Source: Sinorhizobium sp. 8-89
GTDB taxonomy: Bacteria; Pseudomonadota; Alphaproteobacteria; Rhizobiales; Rhizobiaceae
DNA length: 64,000 bases
Assembly: GCF_030124325.1 (NCBI RefSeq)
Contig: NZ_JASKLR010000009.1
Span: 62,322-126,321, forward strand
Direction: 5' to 3'
Shown: positions 46,861-56,419 of the stretch, one piece after another
How positions within the stretch are numbered: position 1 is the first letter of the stretch
Layout: every line of letters starts with the position of its first letter
Notes under the pieces: generated by a model
What the model was told of the DNA's origin: nothing
The model's input: only the letters and a program-made list of their open reading frames with translations
The model's database searches: none
Program-made: the position numbers and the translations under genes

Positions 46861-46989
46861 ATGGGTACGCCGACCGAAGTCATCCTGCAGCAGGAGCTGT
46901 CGATGGCACAATGGCTCGGCGAACATACCGCCGCGATCACCCGCAAGTTGCTCGATTTCGACCAGCAAGGTCGGACCGCCAAGCATTAG
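46861..46989 (+). CDS. small protein, 42 aa, unknown
   Basis: MGTPTEVILQQELSMAQW..., 42 aa, with a good RBS (AAGGAAGCGAGA-ATG). Amphipathic helical by eye, no membrane segment. Not in any family I recognise; supported only by RBS and clean start/stop. Confidence 0.45.
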   Translation: MGTPTEVILQQELSMAQWLGEHTAAITRKLLDFDQQGRTAKH

Positions 46990-47439
46990 CGGAGCCGGTT
47001 CGGGGCAGGAAGGGATCTCCATGGAAGCCGCTTTGCTGATTGTTGTCATGGCATCACCGCTCGAGGTGGCATTGACGCTGTTGTGGTTCGGGCCACTGCG
47101 CGGAGAGCAAACAAGGCCACCGAAACATTCAGCGATTTGGGGCCATACGCCGCAAACCGCCGGTAGCGACGAAGTGCAGCAGGTGCCTCATCGCCCCGCA
47201 TTCCGCAAACGCTTACATGGTCGAGCGCGCGCAAGATCCGGCGCCATCGGAGCAGCGAGAAGCCTGACGCTGCCTTACGCCTGAAGTCGCGACTCTTTCT
47301 GCGGTCGCAGCGGTAACGCCACTTTGGCGGGGACGTCACCTTTCCGCTGAACCGGCTCGAACGGAATGAATGCGACTGGGCTCCGCCGGCTGAGGGTCAG
47401 ACCCTGCTGTTTGGTGGCTCGCCGGGTACTCCGATGCCC
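46990..47439. other. 450-base region with one weak ORF
   Basis: Contains an open frame 47021-47284 (87 aa) with an RBS-like AGGAAGGGA and a hydrophobic start (MEAALLIVVMASPLEVALTLLW), then an Arg-rich tail that looks non-coding. I see no other supported feature. Confidence 0.35.
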
Positions 47440-47880
47440 CTATTGGGGTATGATGCTGATGCCCCCATCCGCTTCGAGAATAGCGAACTTGATCTGGTCG
47501 AGCCGCGCCAGGCCGTGCTGCTCCCGCGCGGCAGCCAGCACCTCCTCCAGGTCCACCCTCGCTCGTTTCAATGCATGCGTGTCGATATTACCTTCCGCGA
47601 TGAGAACGGTGGGCGTACCGTCCAGAAGCAAGGCCACCTTGGGCATCGACTGCTTCACATAGGACAAGAGAATGTCGAGGCCGAAGAGAGTGAGTATGAG
47701 AACGGTCGCGTTCGTGATGGAGAAGTCTTCTCCCAACAGCGCCTGTTGAGTCGTCTCGGCAATGATAAGTAGCAGCACAAAATCAAAAGTCGTCATCTGC
47801 GCGACGGTGCGTCGGCCGGAAAGGCGCAGCACGATGAGCAAGATGAAGTATATAGCGGCGCCGCGGGCAACAGATTCCAT
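47440..47880 (-). CDS. DUF421 (YetF-like) membrane protein
   Basis: A 146-aa protein: three hydrophobic N-terminal helices, the family motif RLSGRRTVAQMTTFDFVLLLIIAETTQQALLG, then a soluble domain with VLLDGTPTVLIAEGNID and GLARLDQIKFAILEADGGISIIP. RBS AGGAG supports ATG 47880. DUF421 proteins are inner-membrane proteins of unclear function. Confidence 0.85.
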   Translation of the reverse strand: MESVARGAAIYFILLIVLRLSGRRTVAQMTTFDFVLLLIIAETTQQALLGEDFSITNATVLILTLFGLDILLSYVKQSMPKVALLLDGTPTVLIAEGNIDTHALKRARVDLEEVLAAAREQHGLARLDQIKFAILEADGGISIIPQ

Positions 47881-47892
47881 GCGATCACTCCT

Positions 47893-47996
47893 AGAGCAAT
47901 TCCAGGAAAGTGTGTAACGGCTTTCCGTCAGGAATTGCGTCATTTCAAAGGGTTAGATCACTGCACTGTTTCAATGAAACAATGAAATGATCTAGG
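47893..47996. repeat. rhizobial hairpin repeat (GCAATTCC type)
   Basis: Arms GCAATTCC (47896-47903) and GGAATTGC (47931-47938) with inner GGAAAG/CTTTCC, then a second hairpin with TTAGATCA (47953-47960) and TGATCTA (47988-47994). Its end supplies the TAG stop of the next gene. A fragment of the second hairpin (AATGATCTAA) recurs near 54217. Confidence 0.7.
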
Positions 47997-48498
47997 GCCA
48001 AACAACCGTCCGAACGGTTTGAACAGGCTCCCGGTTTACCCCCACCCGATAATCGGCGATGCCGGGCCGGTGAGGTCGAACGTTGAGAGTGAGCAAGACG
48101 TCCTGCCCCGGTACCGAGCGGAAGTGGTAGGTCGTGCCATGGTCGCCCGCTTCGGCGGAGACCGGCGTCGGGTGGATCGCCTCCACCCGGAAGCTCCGAA
48201 AGAATTCCTGACTGATCGTGACCTTCGGACCCGGCCCTCGCGCTGACAGCAATGCTGTTATGGCCTCAGGCGCTTCCCAGCGGCTGAAACGAGGAAACTC
48301 AGCGGTGCCTTCCTGGAAGCGGATAGCTTGTTTCGAGAATATCCCACCCGAGCCGGTGACGCCGAAGATGACGAGAACGAGGACGCCAGCAAATCCCAAC
48401 CATGCAAGCCTTTCGGCACTCCAGAATGCTTCCTGGAACTGCCGATGCTCTTCGACCTGCAGCCCATCGCTGCGAACTTGCGGTTCGTTCAACGGCAT
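47992..48498 (-). CDS. membrane-anchored protein, unknown, paired with DUF421 gene
   Basis: A 168-aa protein: a cytoplasmic start (MPLNEPQVRSDGLQVEEHRQ), one membrane helix (LAWLGFAGVLVLVIFGVTGSGG), then an extracytoplasmic beta-rich domain. Strong RBS GAGGAGTG before ATG 48498. Proteins of this layout often sit next to DUF421 genes; function unknown. Confidence 0.7.
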   Translation of the reverse strand: MPLNEPQVRSDGLQVEEHRQFQEAFWSAERLAWLGFAGVLVLVIFGVTGSGGIFSKQAIRFQEGTAEFPRFSRWEAPEAITALLSARGPGPKVTISQEFFRSFRVEAIHPTPVSAEAGDHGTTYHFRSVPGQDVLLTLNVRPHRPGIADYRVGVNREPVQTVRTVVWP

Positions 48499-48731
48499 CA
48501 CTCCTCAGGAGCGCAAAACGTCGAGACAAGGATGAATGTTCCCTTGGCCGGTCTCCGCCGGCATCGACGAAGCGTGGAGGGCCGGCAACGGCGCCCGTAC
48601 CCTGCGCAGCCGCGCTCGATGCCGAGACGGAAACAGACACGAGCGACATGGGTCGTATGTGTGCCATCACTTGCTTTTTGTTCCACCTCTCATAGTTGAA
48701 GCTCCATGCACCAAGCATTCGAGGCGGTTAC

Positions 48732-48893
48732 ATGTCGATACTGATCAGCATCCTGATTACCTTTCTCGTCGTCATTCTCGTGCTCTACCTCGTGAACCGC
48801 CTCCCGATCGAGGGGCGCACCAAGCAACTCGTTCAGGCCATCGTGATCATCATCGGCATCTTGTCGCTGCTGAGATATCTGGCGGTGTTCTGA
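48732..48893 (+). CDS. small hydrophobic membrane protein (Thivi_2564-like)
   Basis: A 53-aa protein with two membrane helices (MSILISILITFLVVILVLYLV and IVIIIGILSLLRYLAVF) split by NRLPIEGRTKQL. GAGG precedes ATG 48732. It matches the general pattern of small Thivi_2564-type membrane proteins; function unknown. Confidence 0.65.
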   Translation: MSILISILITFLVVILVLYLVNRLPIEGRTKQLVQAIVIIIGILSLLRYLAVF

Positions 48894-49006
48894 CGAGCCA
48901 AGCGCTGGAGAGGACAGGCGGTTCGTTCGCCATCGGCCTTCACGGTGCACGGCACCTTCCTGCACTCGCAAGCCAGCAATCGCGTTTGCCCAGGAACATG
49001 TTATAA

Positions 49007-49276
49007 ATGGCAATGGCTGAAAACGAACAGCAGTACGAGTTTTCTGAATTCTCCGGCGAATTTGTCGATGACGGCGTGATGGTCATTATCGGTATTTATC
49101 GCCCGGCGGGCACAAACGGCGATTGGACGCTCGAGGTCGTCGATCAAGAAGGATACTCGACCGTCTGGGATGATCTGTTCGCCACCGACCGTGAAGCGTT
49201 TGAAGAATTCCTGGCGACCATCCAGCGGGACGGCATCCGCAGCTTTCTCGACCAATCCATTCACACGGTGCATTGA
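49007..49276 (+). CDS. small acidic protein, unknown
   Basis: An 89-aa acidic protein (MAMAENEQQYEFSEFSGEF...), no signal peptide, no recognised domain. DGDWTLEVVD-like text and Asp/Glu richness suggest a soluble cytoplasmic protein. ATG 49013 is an alternative start; no clear RBS for either. Confidence 0.55.
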   Translation: MAMAENEQQYEFSEFSGEFVDDGVMVIIGIYRPAGTNGDWTLEVVDQEGYSTVWDDLFATDREAFEEFLATIQRDGIRSFLDQSIHTVH

Positions 49277-49297
49277 CGCTTCACCACGCCAGCGGTC

Positions 49298-49576
49298 CTA
49301 TTCAGAACCGTCCGCGCCAACGTCGAGGTACCGGCCAATGGACCGCAGGTAGCTGACGATCTCCAGCTTGAGAAAATCGCGATCACCGTAAATCTCGTCG
49401 ATCTTCGCCAGCTTCCGCCATACTCTTTCCTGTTCAAGCGGCGGCAGGTCGGCCTCCCCGATGAGGTATTTGTCGTGACCTACGGCGCAGATATTGCAAC
49501 CGGTCTTGATGACGTCGTCGACGAAGTCGGGAATCTCACTCGCCTTCATCAGCTTATGCTTGATATGCTCCGCCAT
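49298..49576 (-). CDS. small protein, unknown
   Basis: A 92-aa soluble protein starting MAEHIKHKLMKASEIPDFV, with GCNIC near residue 26. The GGGAG upstream supports ATG 49576. Convergent with the 89-aa gene. No family recognised. Confidence 0.55.
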   Translation of the reverse strand: MAEHIKHKLMKASEIPDFVDDVIKTGCNICAVGHDKYLIGEADLPPLEQERVWRKLAKIDEIYGDRDFLKLEIVSYLRSIGRYLDVGADGSE

Positions 49577-50129
49577 GGAGATTACTCCCGTTCACAATCG
49601 ATACCGGCCTCTGGGCCGCGCCGTCGTCACATTTGCCGCCAGTCCGCGCAAGGACCACCTGCCGGCTAACTCGCCAGAGTGCGTAGCCGCCGTACCGTGA
49701 CGTTAAAATCTTGAACAGCCGGGATCAGTTCCGCACTCCTGTTGATACTGCTCATCCAGGCTCCGGAGGGAGAAGAGCAAGCGCGCCTGATTGGGTCTCT
49801 TAAGCGTGGAACGATTCAACCGAGGGCAAGTTTGGAAAGTGTCGCGATCCCAAGCGACAACCAGCCGGCTCCGACGCTGCCGTCGAGATTGGAGTCGGCA
49901 ACGAGCGATGCCCGCGCATTTACCTCCCTAAGCCGCGGGCATCGCTCAACGCATTGTTTGCAATCGACGGCTAAACGCTTCTGAAGGTCTCGAAAGCGCC
50001 AAGGGGCTTCACTTACGCAGCTACTGATTAGGTCGAGCGCCCAGAGCTGGCTGGTGATCAATGGACGAAGCTCCAAGGCATTCGCATTCTCGCGGGAGTT
50101 GCTGCGCCAACCGTCGGTTCGGATGGATC
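49577..50129. other. 553-base region, nothing firm
   Basis: Open frames here (for example 107 aa on the minus strand, 49816-50139) lack good RBS and recognisable domains. I do not call a gene. Confidence 0.4.
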
Positions 50130-50369
50130 TCAGTCGCACTGGAATGAGGCTTCAATCGCCGCGGCAACAAAGGCTTGGCGGGAGAGCGCCAGGTCTCCCC
50201 TCATCTCCAAGGCAGCGTAGCAACGGTTCCTTGCGCGTTCATAGAACCAGCCGCCGCCTTCCGGCCACTCCGAAAGGCACTGCAGCGCCTCGTGAGGACC
50301 GTTGATGCAGCGCTCGCGGCCGCCGAAATTGCCTACCTTTACGGGCTTGTCCCACAGGAATTCCTGCAT
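50130..50369 (-). CDS. DUF982 family protein
   Basis: A 79-aa DUF982 protein, a family abundant in rhizobia: MQEFLWDKPVKVGN, INGPHEALQCLSEWPEGGG, ARNRCYAALEM. GGAGGGAG precedes ATG 50369. Function unknown; typically small, single-copy-per-locus genes. Confidence 0.8.
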   Translation of the reverse strand: MQEFLWDKPVKVGNFGGRERCINGPHEALQCLSEWPEGGGWFYERARNRCYAALEMRGDLALSRQAFVAAAIEASFQCD

Positions 50370-50864
50370 GGCTCCCTCCATGGTTTGCGCAAGAACGTTT
50401 TCGGAGCTTCGTTGTTCCTGAAGCTGACATCTCCATTGCGGAACATTGCCTCGTCGGGGCTGTTTGACGTCTGCACATTCAGATGAAGGGCGGAAATACC
50501 GTCCGGGACGAGGCCCGAGCCGAAGCTCCCACGAAAGCTTGGCGGCGCCTCCGATAAGGTCAGGAATGTGCGGAAGACGGTGCCACCATTACGGTTGCCC
50601 CCAAACGCGAGATTCACGCGATGGCAGATGCCGCAAACGACCGCCCACATTTTCCCACAGCAACCAGCCCTCTGTTCGGGCTTGGGCTCGCCGACTTCCT
50701 TGATGGAATCGTGCTGCATCAGTTGCTTCGCGGCTGTCGTCTGCTGACCAGTGGCGTTCATCCGCTGGCTGCCTGGAAACTAAGGCCCCTGCTGCTCCAG
50801 CATCGGAATCCCGGCCTGCGCGTGATTCATCGTCTAAACCTCACTTGATGACGGACGTTTGCCC
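50370..50864. other. 495-base region before the glycosyltransferase
   Basis: A 140-aa minus-strand frame (50339-50761) and a plus-strand 75-aa frame overlap here without RBS or domain support. It presumably contains the promoter of the glycosyltransferase operon. Confidence 0.35.
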
Positions 50865-51965
50865 ATGAAGATCGCGCAGATTGCACCCCTATTCGAACGC
50901 ATCCCACCGAAGCTCTACGGCGGAACGGAGCGGGTCGTTTACAACCTGACAGAAGAGCTCGTTGCGCAAGGCCATGAGGTTACGCTCTTTGCGAGCGGAG
51001 ATTCCACGACGTCAGCTAAGCTCGTTCCCTGCTCGAACATGGCGCTGAGATTGAACCCTGCCGTTCAGGACCCGATTCCCTACCATATGATGTTGCTCGA
51101 AGAAGTGCGCAGGCAAGCGGAGAGCTTTGATGTCCTGCACTTCCATATTGACCTCCTCCACTTCCCCCTCATTCGGAGCCTCGCAAGGAAGACGGTGACG
51201 ACGCTGCACGGTAGGCTTGACCTGCCCGACCTCAAGCCGTTCTACGCTTCCTTCCCGGATATTCCCCTGGTTTCGATTTCGGACGACCAGCGAAAGCCAA
51301 TGCCCCCCGTCAATTGGGTCGCCACGGTGCATCACGGGCTGGCGCCTGAAGTGCTGCCGTTCACCAGCGCTCCGAAGGGCGATTATCTCGCCTTCCTTGG
51401 GCGCATCTCGCCGGAAAAGCGGCCAGATCGCGCCATCGAAATTGCTGCCCGGGTTGATATGCCGCTCAAGATCGCCGCCAAGGTCGACAAGGTCGACGAG
51501 CCCTATTGGCGCAATGAGATCGAACCGCTTGTCCAACAGCACGCGAACGTCGAGTTCATTGGAGAAATCAATGAGCAGCAGAAGGCCGAATTCCTCGGAA
51601 ATGCGCGCGCCCTGCTATTTCCGATCGACTGGCCGGAACCCTTCGGACTGGTGATGATCGAGGCGATGGCCTGCGGCACGCCGGTGGTCGCCTTCCGCTG
51701 CGGCTCGGCGCCCGAAGTCATCGACCACGGCGTCTCGGGCTTCCTCGTCGACAGCATGGAGGAGGCGGTGAAGGCGGTCCAGGATCTAGACCGCATCGAT
51801 CGTCGCACTGTCCGGGCGACGTTCGAGGAGCGGTTCACGGCACGGCGCATGGCGAACGACTATCTCGACATCTATCGCGGCCTGACGGGCGAGCGTCAAA
51901 AGGTCATGCCGATCCATGCGACGGACGAAAGCGGCGTCCGCACTGCCTTCACCAGGGTCGCCTGA
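50865..51965 (+). CDS. family 4 glycosyltransferase
   Basis: A 366-aa GT-B enzyme. The N-terminal MKIAQIAPLFERIPPKLYGGTERVVYNL and the C-terminal donor-binding GRISPEKRPDRAIEIA and PFGLVMIEAMACGTPVVAFRCGSAPEVI (with the EX7E Glu pair) are typical of GT4. ATG 50865 is used; a TTG lies two codons upstream. It is 24 nt upstream of a glycogen-debranching-like gene, suggesting joint action on a glucan or osmolyte; sugar donor unknown. Confidence 0.88.
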   Translation: MKIAQIAPLFERIPPKLYGGTERVVYNLTEELVAQGHEVTLFASGDSTTSAKLVPCSNMALRLNPAVQDPIPYHMMLLEEVRRQAESFDVLHFHIDLLHFPLIRSLARKTVTTLHGRLDLPDLKPFYASFPDIPLVSISDDQRKPMPPVNWVATVHHGLAPEVLPFTSAPKGDYLAFLGRISPEKRPDRAIEIAARVDMPLKIAAKVDKVDEPYWRNEIEPLVQQHANVEFIGEINEQQKAEFLGNARALLFPIDWPEPFGLVMIEAMACGTPVVAFRCGSAPEVIDHGVSGFLVDSMEEAVKAVQDLDRIDRRTVRATFEERFTARRMANDYLDIYRGLTGERQKVMPIHATDESGVRTAFTRVA

Positions 51966-51989
51966 GCTGATGTAACGGAGATCGAACCT

Positions 51990-54185
51990 ATGGGAGCCGA
52001 TATCTACGGGGGGCCGGCCGAAGCCCTCCCCGACGAAGCAAATACGGTGCCTGCAGCAGTTTCGCGCTACGAGCGGACCTCGCGATCCTTGAAGCACGGC
52101 GACACCTTCGCCGTGTTCGACCACAATGGCGATGCGCTCTCCTCTCCGTCCAATCCGGAGGGGATCTTCCACCGCGACACCCGGCATCTTTCGCAGTTCG
52201 TGCTGACGTTGAACGGCGTTCGGCCGCTGTTGCTGAGTTCCACGCTGCGGGACGACAATGCGACACTCGAGTGCGATCTCACCAATCCGGCGCTGGTGCT
52301 CGATGCGGGCGGCGAGGTGCTGAAGCACGATCTCATTCACGTGCGGCGCACGCGTTTCCTGTGGAAAGAGGCCTGCTACGAGCGCCTCGTGCTCCGCAAC
52401 TATGACGAAATGCCGAGAACGGTGAACGCCGAGTTAGAATTTTCCGCCGACTTCGCCGATCTCTTCGAAGTACGCGGCACATCGAGGTCACGCCGCGGTA
52501 GCTATCATAGCCCGCTTGTCGGCAACGACCGCGTCTTGTTGGCCTATGACGGGCTCGATCGCCGGACCCGCAGCACGGCCCTGCGCTTCGACCCAGTGCC
52601 ACAGACACTTTCTGGCGCAAAGGCGCGCTTCGTCGTCGCGCTCGCGCCTCATCAGGCGAAATCGATCTTCATCGAGATCATCTGCCATGACCGTCAGGAG
52701 AACCGGAATCCTTCCTCCTTCAACTTCTTTCTGGCGCTTCGCGACGCCAGGAGGGCGCTGCGCTACTCGTCCTCGCGCGCCGCCGCGATCGTCACCTCCA
52801 ACGCAGTGTTCAACGAGGCTGTGAGACGCAGCGCCGCCGATCTCTACGTGCTGCTCACCGAAACTCCTGAAGGTCCCTACCCTTACGCGGGCATCCCCTG
52901 GTTCAGCACCGTCTTCGGCCGCGACGCGCTCATCACCGCACTCGAGACCCTGTGGCTGGACCCGGAGATCGCAAAAGGCGTGCTCAGGCATCTCGCAGCG
53001 AACCAGGCGACCCACTTCGATCCTGCCGCCGATGCGGAACCGGGCAAAATCCTGCATGAGATGCGCTACGGCGAAATGGCGGAACTCGGCGAAGTGCCTT
53101 TCCGGCGCTACTACGGCAGCATCGATTCGACGCCTCTCTTCATCATCCTTGCCGGCGCCTATCTCGATCGCACCGGCGATCTGCAGACGGTGCGAAGCCT
53201 CTGGCCACACGTGGTGGCCGCGCTCGACTGGATCGACCGTTTCGGTGACCGCGACGCCGACGGCTTCGTCGAATATGGAAGCCGGACCGCAAAGGGCCTC
53301 GTGAACCAGGGCTGGAAGGACAGCCACGATTCGATCTTTCATGCCGATGGGAGATTGGCCGAGGGGCCGATCGCGCTTGCCGAGGTACAGGCCTATGTCT
53401 TCGGCGCCTGGCAGGCGGCCGCTGGCCTTTCGCGGAAGCTCGGCCATGACGGGGACGCGATGAGGTTCGAGCAACGAGCGGAAGATCTGCGCATCCGCTT
53501 CGACAAGGCGTTCTTCGACGACGAGCTCGCGACCTATGTGCTGGCTCTCGACGGCGATAAGAATCCTTGCCGCGTCCGTTCCTCCAACGCGGGCCACGCG
53601 CTCTTCACCGGCATCGCCCTCCCCGAGCGCGCCGGAAAGGTCGTGTCGACCTTGATGGCGCAATCCTCCTTCTGCGGCTGGGGCGTGCGCACGATCGCTG
53701 CCTCGGAGGCCCGGTACAATCCGATGAGCTATCACAACGGCTCCGTCTGGCCGCACGACAACGCGCTGATTGCATCAGGCTTCGTGCGCTATGGGTTCCG
53801 TACCGAAGCGGCCAGCATCTTCGAAGGGCTATTCGCGGCATCGACCTATATAGACCTCAGACGCCTGCCGGAGCTCTTCTGCGGCTTCGCCCGCCAGCGG
53901 GCACGCGGTCCGACTTTCTACCCGGTTTCCTGTGTGCCACAGGCTTGGGCGGCAGCAGCACCGATCCATCTGCTTCAATCGATGATCGGCCTCGGTTTCG
54001 ATCCCGACAGGGGACATGTGACCCTGAACGAGCCGACGCTCCCACCGTTTCTCGACGAGGTCGTGCTGACACGCCTGCGGACCAGTTCGGGGCTCGTCGA
54101 CGTAGCGCTGAGGCGCGCGAGATCCCAGGTCGTTGTCGATGTACTGGAACGGAAGGGACAAGTGAAGGTAACGACGACGCACTGA
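51990..54185 (+). CDS. amylo-alpha-1,6-glucosidase (GDE-like)
   Basis: A 731-aa protein. The N-terminal GDE_N_bis-like domain carries RYERTSRSLKHGDTFAVFD and FHRDTRHLSQFVL. The C-terminal (alpha/alpha)6-barrel GH-type domain has GIPWFSTVFGRDALITALE (catalytic region), NQGWKDSHDSI, EVQAYVFGAW and NPMSYHNGSVWPHDNALI. Such enzymes hydrolyse alpha-1,6 branches. GGAG precedes ATG 51990. Cytoplasmic; partner GT4 upstream. Confidence 0.9.
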   Translation: MGADIYGGPAEALPDEANTVPAAVSRYERTSRSLKHGDTFAVFDHNGDALSSPSNPEGIFHRDTRHLSQFVLTLNGVRPLLLSSTLRDDNATLECDLTNPALVLDAGGEVLKHDLIHVRRTRFLWKEACYERLVLRNYDEMPRTVNAELEFSADFADLFEVRGTSRSRRGSYHSPLVGNDRVLLAYDGLDRRTRSTALRFDPVPQTLSGAKARFVVALAPHQAKSIFIEIICHDRQENRNPSSFNFFLALRDARRALRYSSSRAAAIVTSNAVFNEAVRRSAADLYVLLTETPEGPYPYAGIPWFSTVFGRDALITALETLWLDPEIAKGVLRHLAANQATHFDPAADAEPGKILHEMRYGEMAELGEVPFRRYYGSIDSTPLFIILAGAYLDRTGDLQTVRSLWPHVVAALDWIDRFGDRDADGFVEYGSRTAKGLVNQGWKDSHDSIFHADGRLAEGPIALAEVQAYVFGAWQAAAGLSRKLGHDGDAMRFEQRAEDLRIRFDKAFFDDELATYVLALDGDKNPCRVRSSNAGHALFTGIALPERAGKVVSTLMAQSSFCGWGVRTIAASEARYNPMSYHNGSVWPHDNALIASGFVRYGFRTEAASIFEGLFAASTYIDLRRLPELFCGFARQRARGPTFYPVSCVPQAWAAAAPIHLLQSMIGLGFDPDRGHVTLNEPTLPPFLDEVVLTRLRTSSGLVDVALRRARSQVVVDVLERKGQVKVTTTH

Positions 54186-54250
54186 CGCCGCACAAGGCGC
54201 CGAGATTGTGTCAGTGAAATGATCTAAGCCGCGGCGGACTGCGGGAAGGC

Positions 54251-55030
54251 TTAACTCTTCTTCTTGGCAGTTGCGACCGGCTCGGTGGTCAGCTTGAAAT
54301 CGGCCATCTCCTTCGCCGTCAGGTAATAGAGTCGGTCCGGCGGCGTTTCGAGGGCATTGATCCAGAGCCCGGCGCCAATGCCCATTGCATCGAAATGGCG
54401 GGCGACCCGGGCGGTGGTGGATTGCGCGGTTGACATGGCCTGTTCTGATGTCGACCGGTTCTTGCTGCCGTTGAAAAACTGGTGCACGCCGACCACCGCA
54501 TCCTTTTCAGCCAGGCGCCCCACGCCGCCGGCAAAGACGATCGGGCAGGAGGAGGCGCAGAGGGCTTTTGACGCCACTTTGGTGTTGAGCTTCATTTCGC
54601 GGATCAGTTTCGAAATGGCCAGCGCGTCTTCCACCGAGCCGCCCGGGGAATTGAGCGCCACCGTCTTTACATATTCGCCGCGCGCCTCGATCTCCCGGGC
54701 GAAGCGCGCTCCTGCCCCAAGGTCGATGGTGCCTTCGGCGAGCAAGACGCCGCCGGATGTGAGCTCGAACCTCATCGGCTGGCGCAGCACTTCATGGGAG
54801 CTTGCCGGTTGTACCGATGGAGCGTTGGGCATGCCCTCCGTCAGGGCCGGAGGCAGGATGGGCTCATGCATCGGGCCGAAACCCGGCAGTTCGGCGTTCA
54901 TTGCCGTGATGTCGCGCATGTCGATCAGCAGGAAGACCGCCGCAGCCGACAGCAAGATGAAAAAAGCGCCGCGCATCAGCACACCGTCGTCGAGCCGCAT
55001 CAGCGCCTTGAACGGCTCATCGATCCTCAT
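54251..55030 (-). CDS. membrane-anchored ClpP-fold protein
   Basis: A 259-aa protein: an N-terminal membrane helix (MRGAFFILLSAAAVFLLIDM), a Pro-rich linker, then a ClpP/crotonase-fold domain with NSPGGSVEDALAISKLI, LCASSCPIVFAGG (candidate catalytic Ser) and DAVVGVHQFF (candidate His). The domain would be periplasmic. ATG 55030 overlaps the stop of the upstream membrane-protein gene by 14 nt, so the two are coupled and probably interact. A role in envelope proteolysis is inferred. Confidence 0.75.
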   Translation of the reverse strand: MRIDEPFKALMRLDDGVLMRGAFFILLSAAAVFLLIDMRDITAMNAELPGFGPMHEPILPPALTEGMPNAPSVQPASSHEVLRQPMRFELTSGGVLLAEGTIDLGAGARFAREIEARGEYVKTVALNSPGGSVEDALAISKLIREMKLNTKVASKALCASSCPIVFAGGVGRLAEKDAVVGVHQFFNGSKNRSTSEQAMSTAQSTTARVARHFDAMGIGAGLWINALETPPDRLYYLTAKEMADFKLTTEPVATAKKKS

Positions 55031-56324
55031 GCGGCCGATCCTTGACACGCGTTCTCGGGTCGAGACTGGTTATATTGCTCGGCTCCTCGATGTTGCTTTC
55101 GGTTTTCGTCTGAGCACCGATCTCCGCGAGGTCTATCCCGTTTGCCGTTACCGCTCGCTGCACTTGCAGCGCTTGCAGAAGTTCGGCAGCCGTGATGCGC
55201 TCGGCAAAGGGCAACCTCTCCTCCTGTTTGCGGATGGCCCCGTGCACGGCGGCGAGAATGAAGACCAACACGCCCGGCAGCAGGTCGATGGAAATGGCAC
55301 CAGCCCAAGCGGGAATAAAATCAGTCGCATAGCGCAACACGGCTTCGGCCGAAGACAGTGGAACGAAGCGTCGCTCCGCCACCGGGGCCCGGGTAAGGAT
55401 TTCGTCGGCCGCTTCGGAGAGCACCTTGGACTGGGCTGCAACCGAAGTCCGCACCGTCTCCATCACCGTGTCCTGCCGGTTGATGAGATCGGCATCACCG
55501 CCGTCAGCCACCGGTGCGATAAAGCCGAGGGACAGGTCGTCTGCGGCGCGACGGATCGAGGGCGCGATGGAAGTCTGTCCCAGCGAGGCTATTACGCCTG
55601 TGAGCGCCACCACTTCGGAGGAAAACTGGTCGGCACGCGGTTCGATAGCACCCGGCGCGGAGACCAGCGTGCGCATGGTTTCGAGCCGCTTCTGCCCTTC
55701 GTTGAACAGCATCGTGAGCTGTTCGCGGGAGGCGTTGATGCCATTTTCGAGCTCTTTCATCTGCGCCGACATTTGCGACAGAAGCTGCACCACGCTTCCC
55801 GATCCGGTCGTGCCGGTGAGCGCTCCCGATTGCCGCTCCGAGGCGGCAAGCTGGGCGAAGCGCTCGGATGCCCGCTGGATATCGGGCAGCAGGCTCTGGG
55901 CCGCAAGCGCATTCTGGTGCGCCTGGTCGAGGTCGGCGGTATAATCCTCCACAGTTTCGGCGAGATGCTGTTCGAGCGCGGCCGAGCCTGCCAGCGCCGC
56001 CGCATTGAGCCAGCTCGACATCGCAATGATCATGGCCGCGCCCAGGGCCATCACGCCCAACATGGCGGCCCGGCCCGTGTGGGTGGTCACATGCGGATAG
56101 AAGCGGGCCATGTAGGACCAGAAGGCATAGATGCCGACGGAGACCGAGGCCGAGTAGATGATCGCCGCGAAGAAGACCGCAGTCGGCGAGCCGTCGAGAA
56201 TGCTGCGTACGCCGAGATAGGTATAGACTCCCGAGGCGAGCGCCAGCACTGCAAGCGCAAAACGCGTCATGGTTTCGACGGCCGCAACGCCGTCATGCAA
56301 ACGTTGGGATGCGCCGAGCGCCAT
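55017..56324 (-). CDS. large membrane protein with coiled-coil periplasmic region
   Basis: A 435-aa protein: four N-terminal hydrophobic helices (FALAVLALASGVYTYLGV, AVFFAAIIYSASVSVGIYAF, AAMLGVMALGAAMIIAM ...), a long helical extracytoplasmic segment (about 120-330) rich in Gln/Glu, and another helix (ISIDLLPGVLVFILAAVHG), ending in a cytoplasmic tail. ATG 56324 is used. No family recognised; coupling with the ClpP-fold gene suggests a shared envelope complex. Confidence 0.7.
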   Translation of the reverse strand: MALGASQRLHDGVAAVETMTRFALAVLALASGVYTYLGVRSILDGSPTAVFFAAIIYSASVSVGIYAFWSYMARFYPHVTTHTGRAAMLGVMALGAAMIIAMSSWLNAAALAGSAALEQHLAETVEDYTADLDQAHQNALAAQSLLPDIQRASERFAQLAASERQSGALTGTTGSGSVVQLLSQMSAQMKELENGINASREQLTMLFNEGQKRLETMRTLVSAPGAIEPRADQFSSEVVALTGVIASLGQTSIAPSIRRAADDLSLGFIAPVADGGDADLINRQDTVMETVRTSVAAQSKVLSEAADEILTRAPVAERRFVPLSSAEAVLRYATDFIPAWAGAISIDLLPGVLVFILAAVHGAIRKQEERLPFAERITAAELLQALQVQRAVTANGIDLAEIGAQTKTESNIEEPSNITSLDPRTRVKDRPHEDR

Positions 56325-56419
56325 GGACAAGATCTCCGCAAAGGAATGTATTCCTTAACAGAAGATGAAGAAGCGGGCGGAATAAAGGCCGCCTTTCGGT
56401 GCATTGGACCGAACATCCG

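Noticed and set aside
47021..47284. 87-aa frame with hydrophobic start
   Set aside because: RBS-like sequence exists but the second half is Arg-rich and non-coding in character; too weak to call.
49816..50139. 107-aa minus-strand frame
   Set aside because: No RBS or family; left as uncalled sequence.
50339..50761. 140-aa minus-strand frame upstream of DUF982
   Set aside because: No RBS, no recognised domain, and overlaps the supported DUF982 start.
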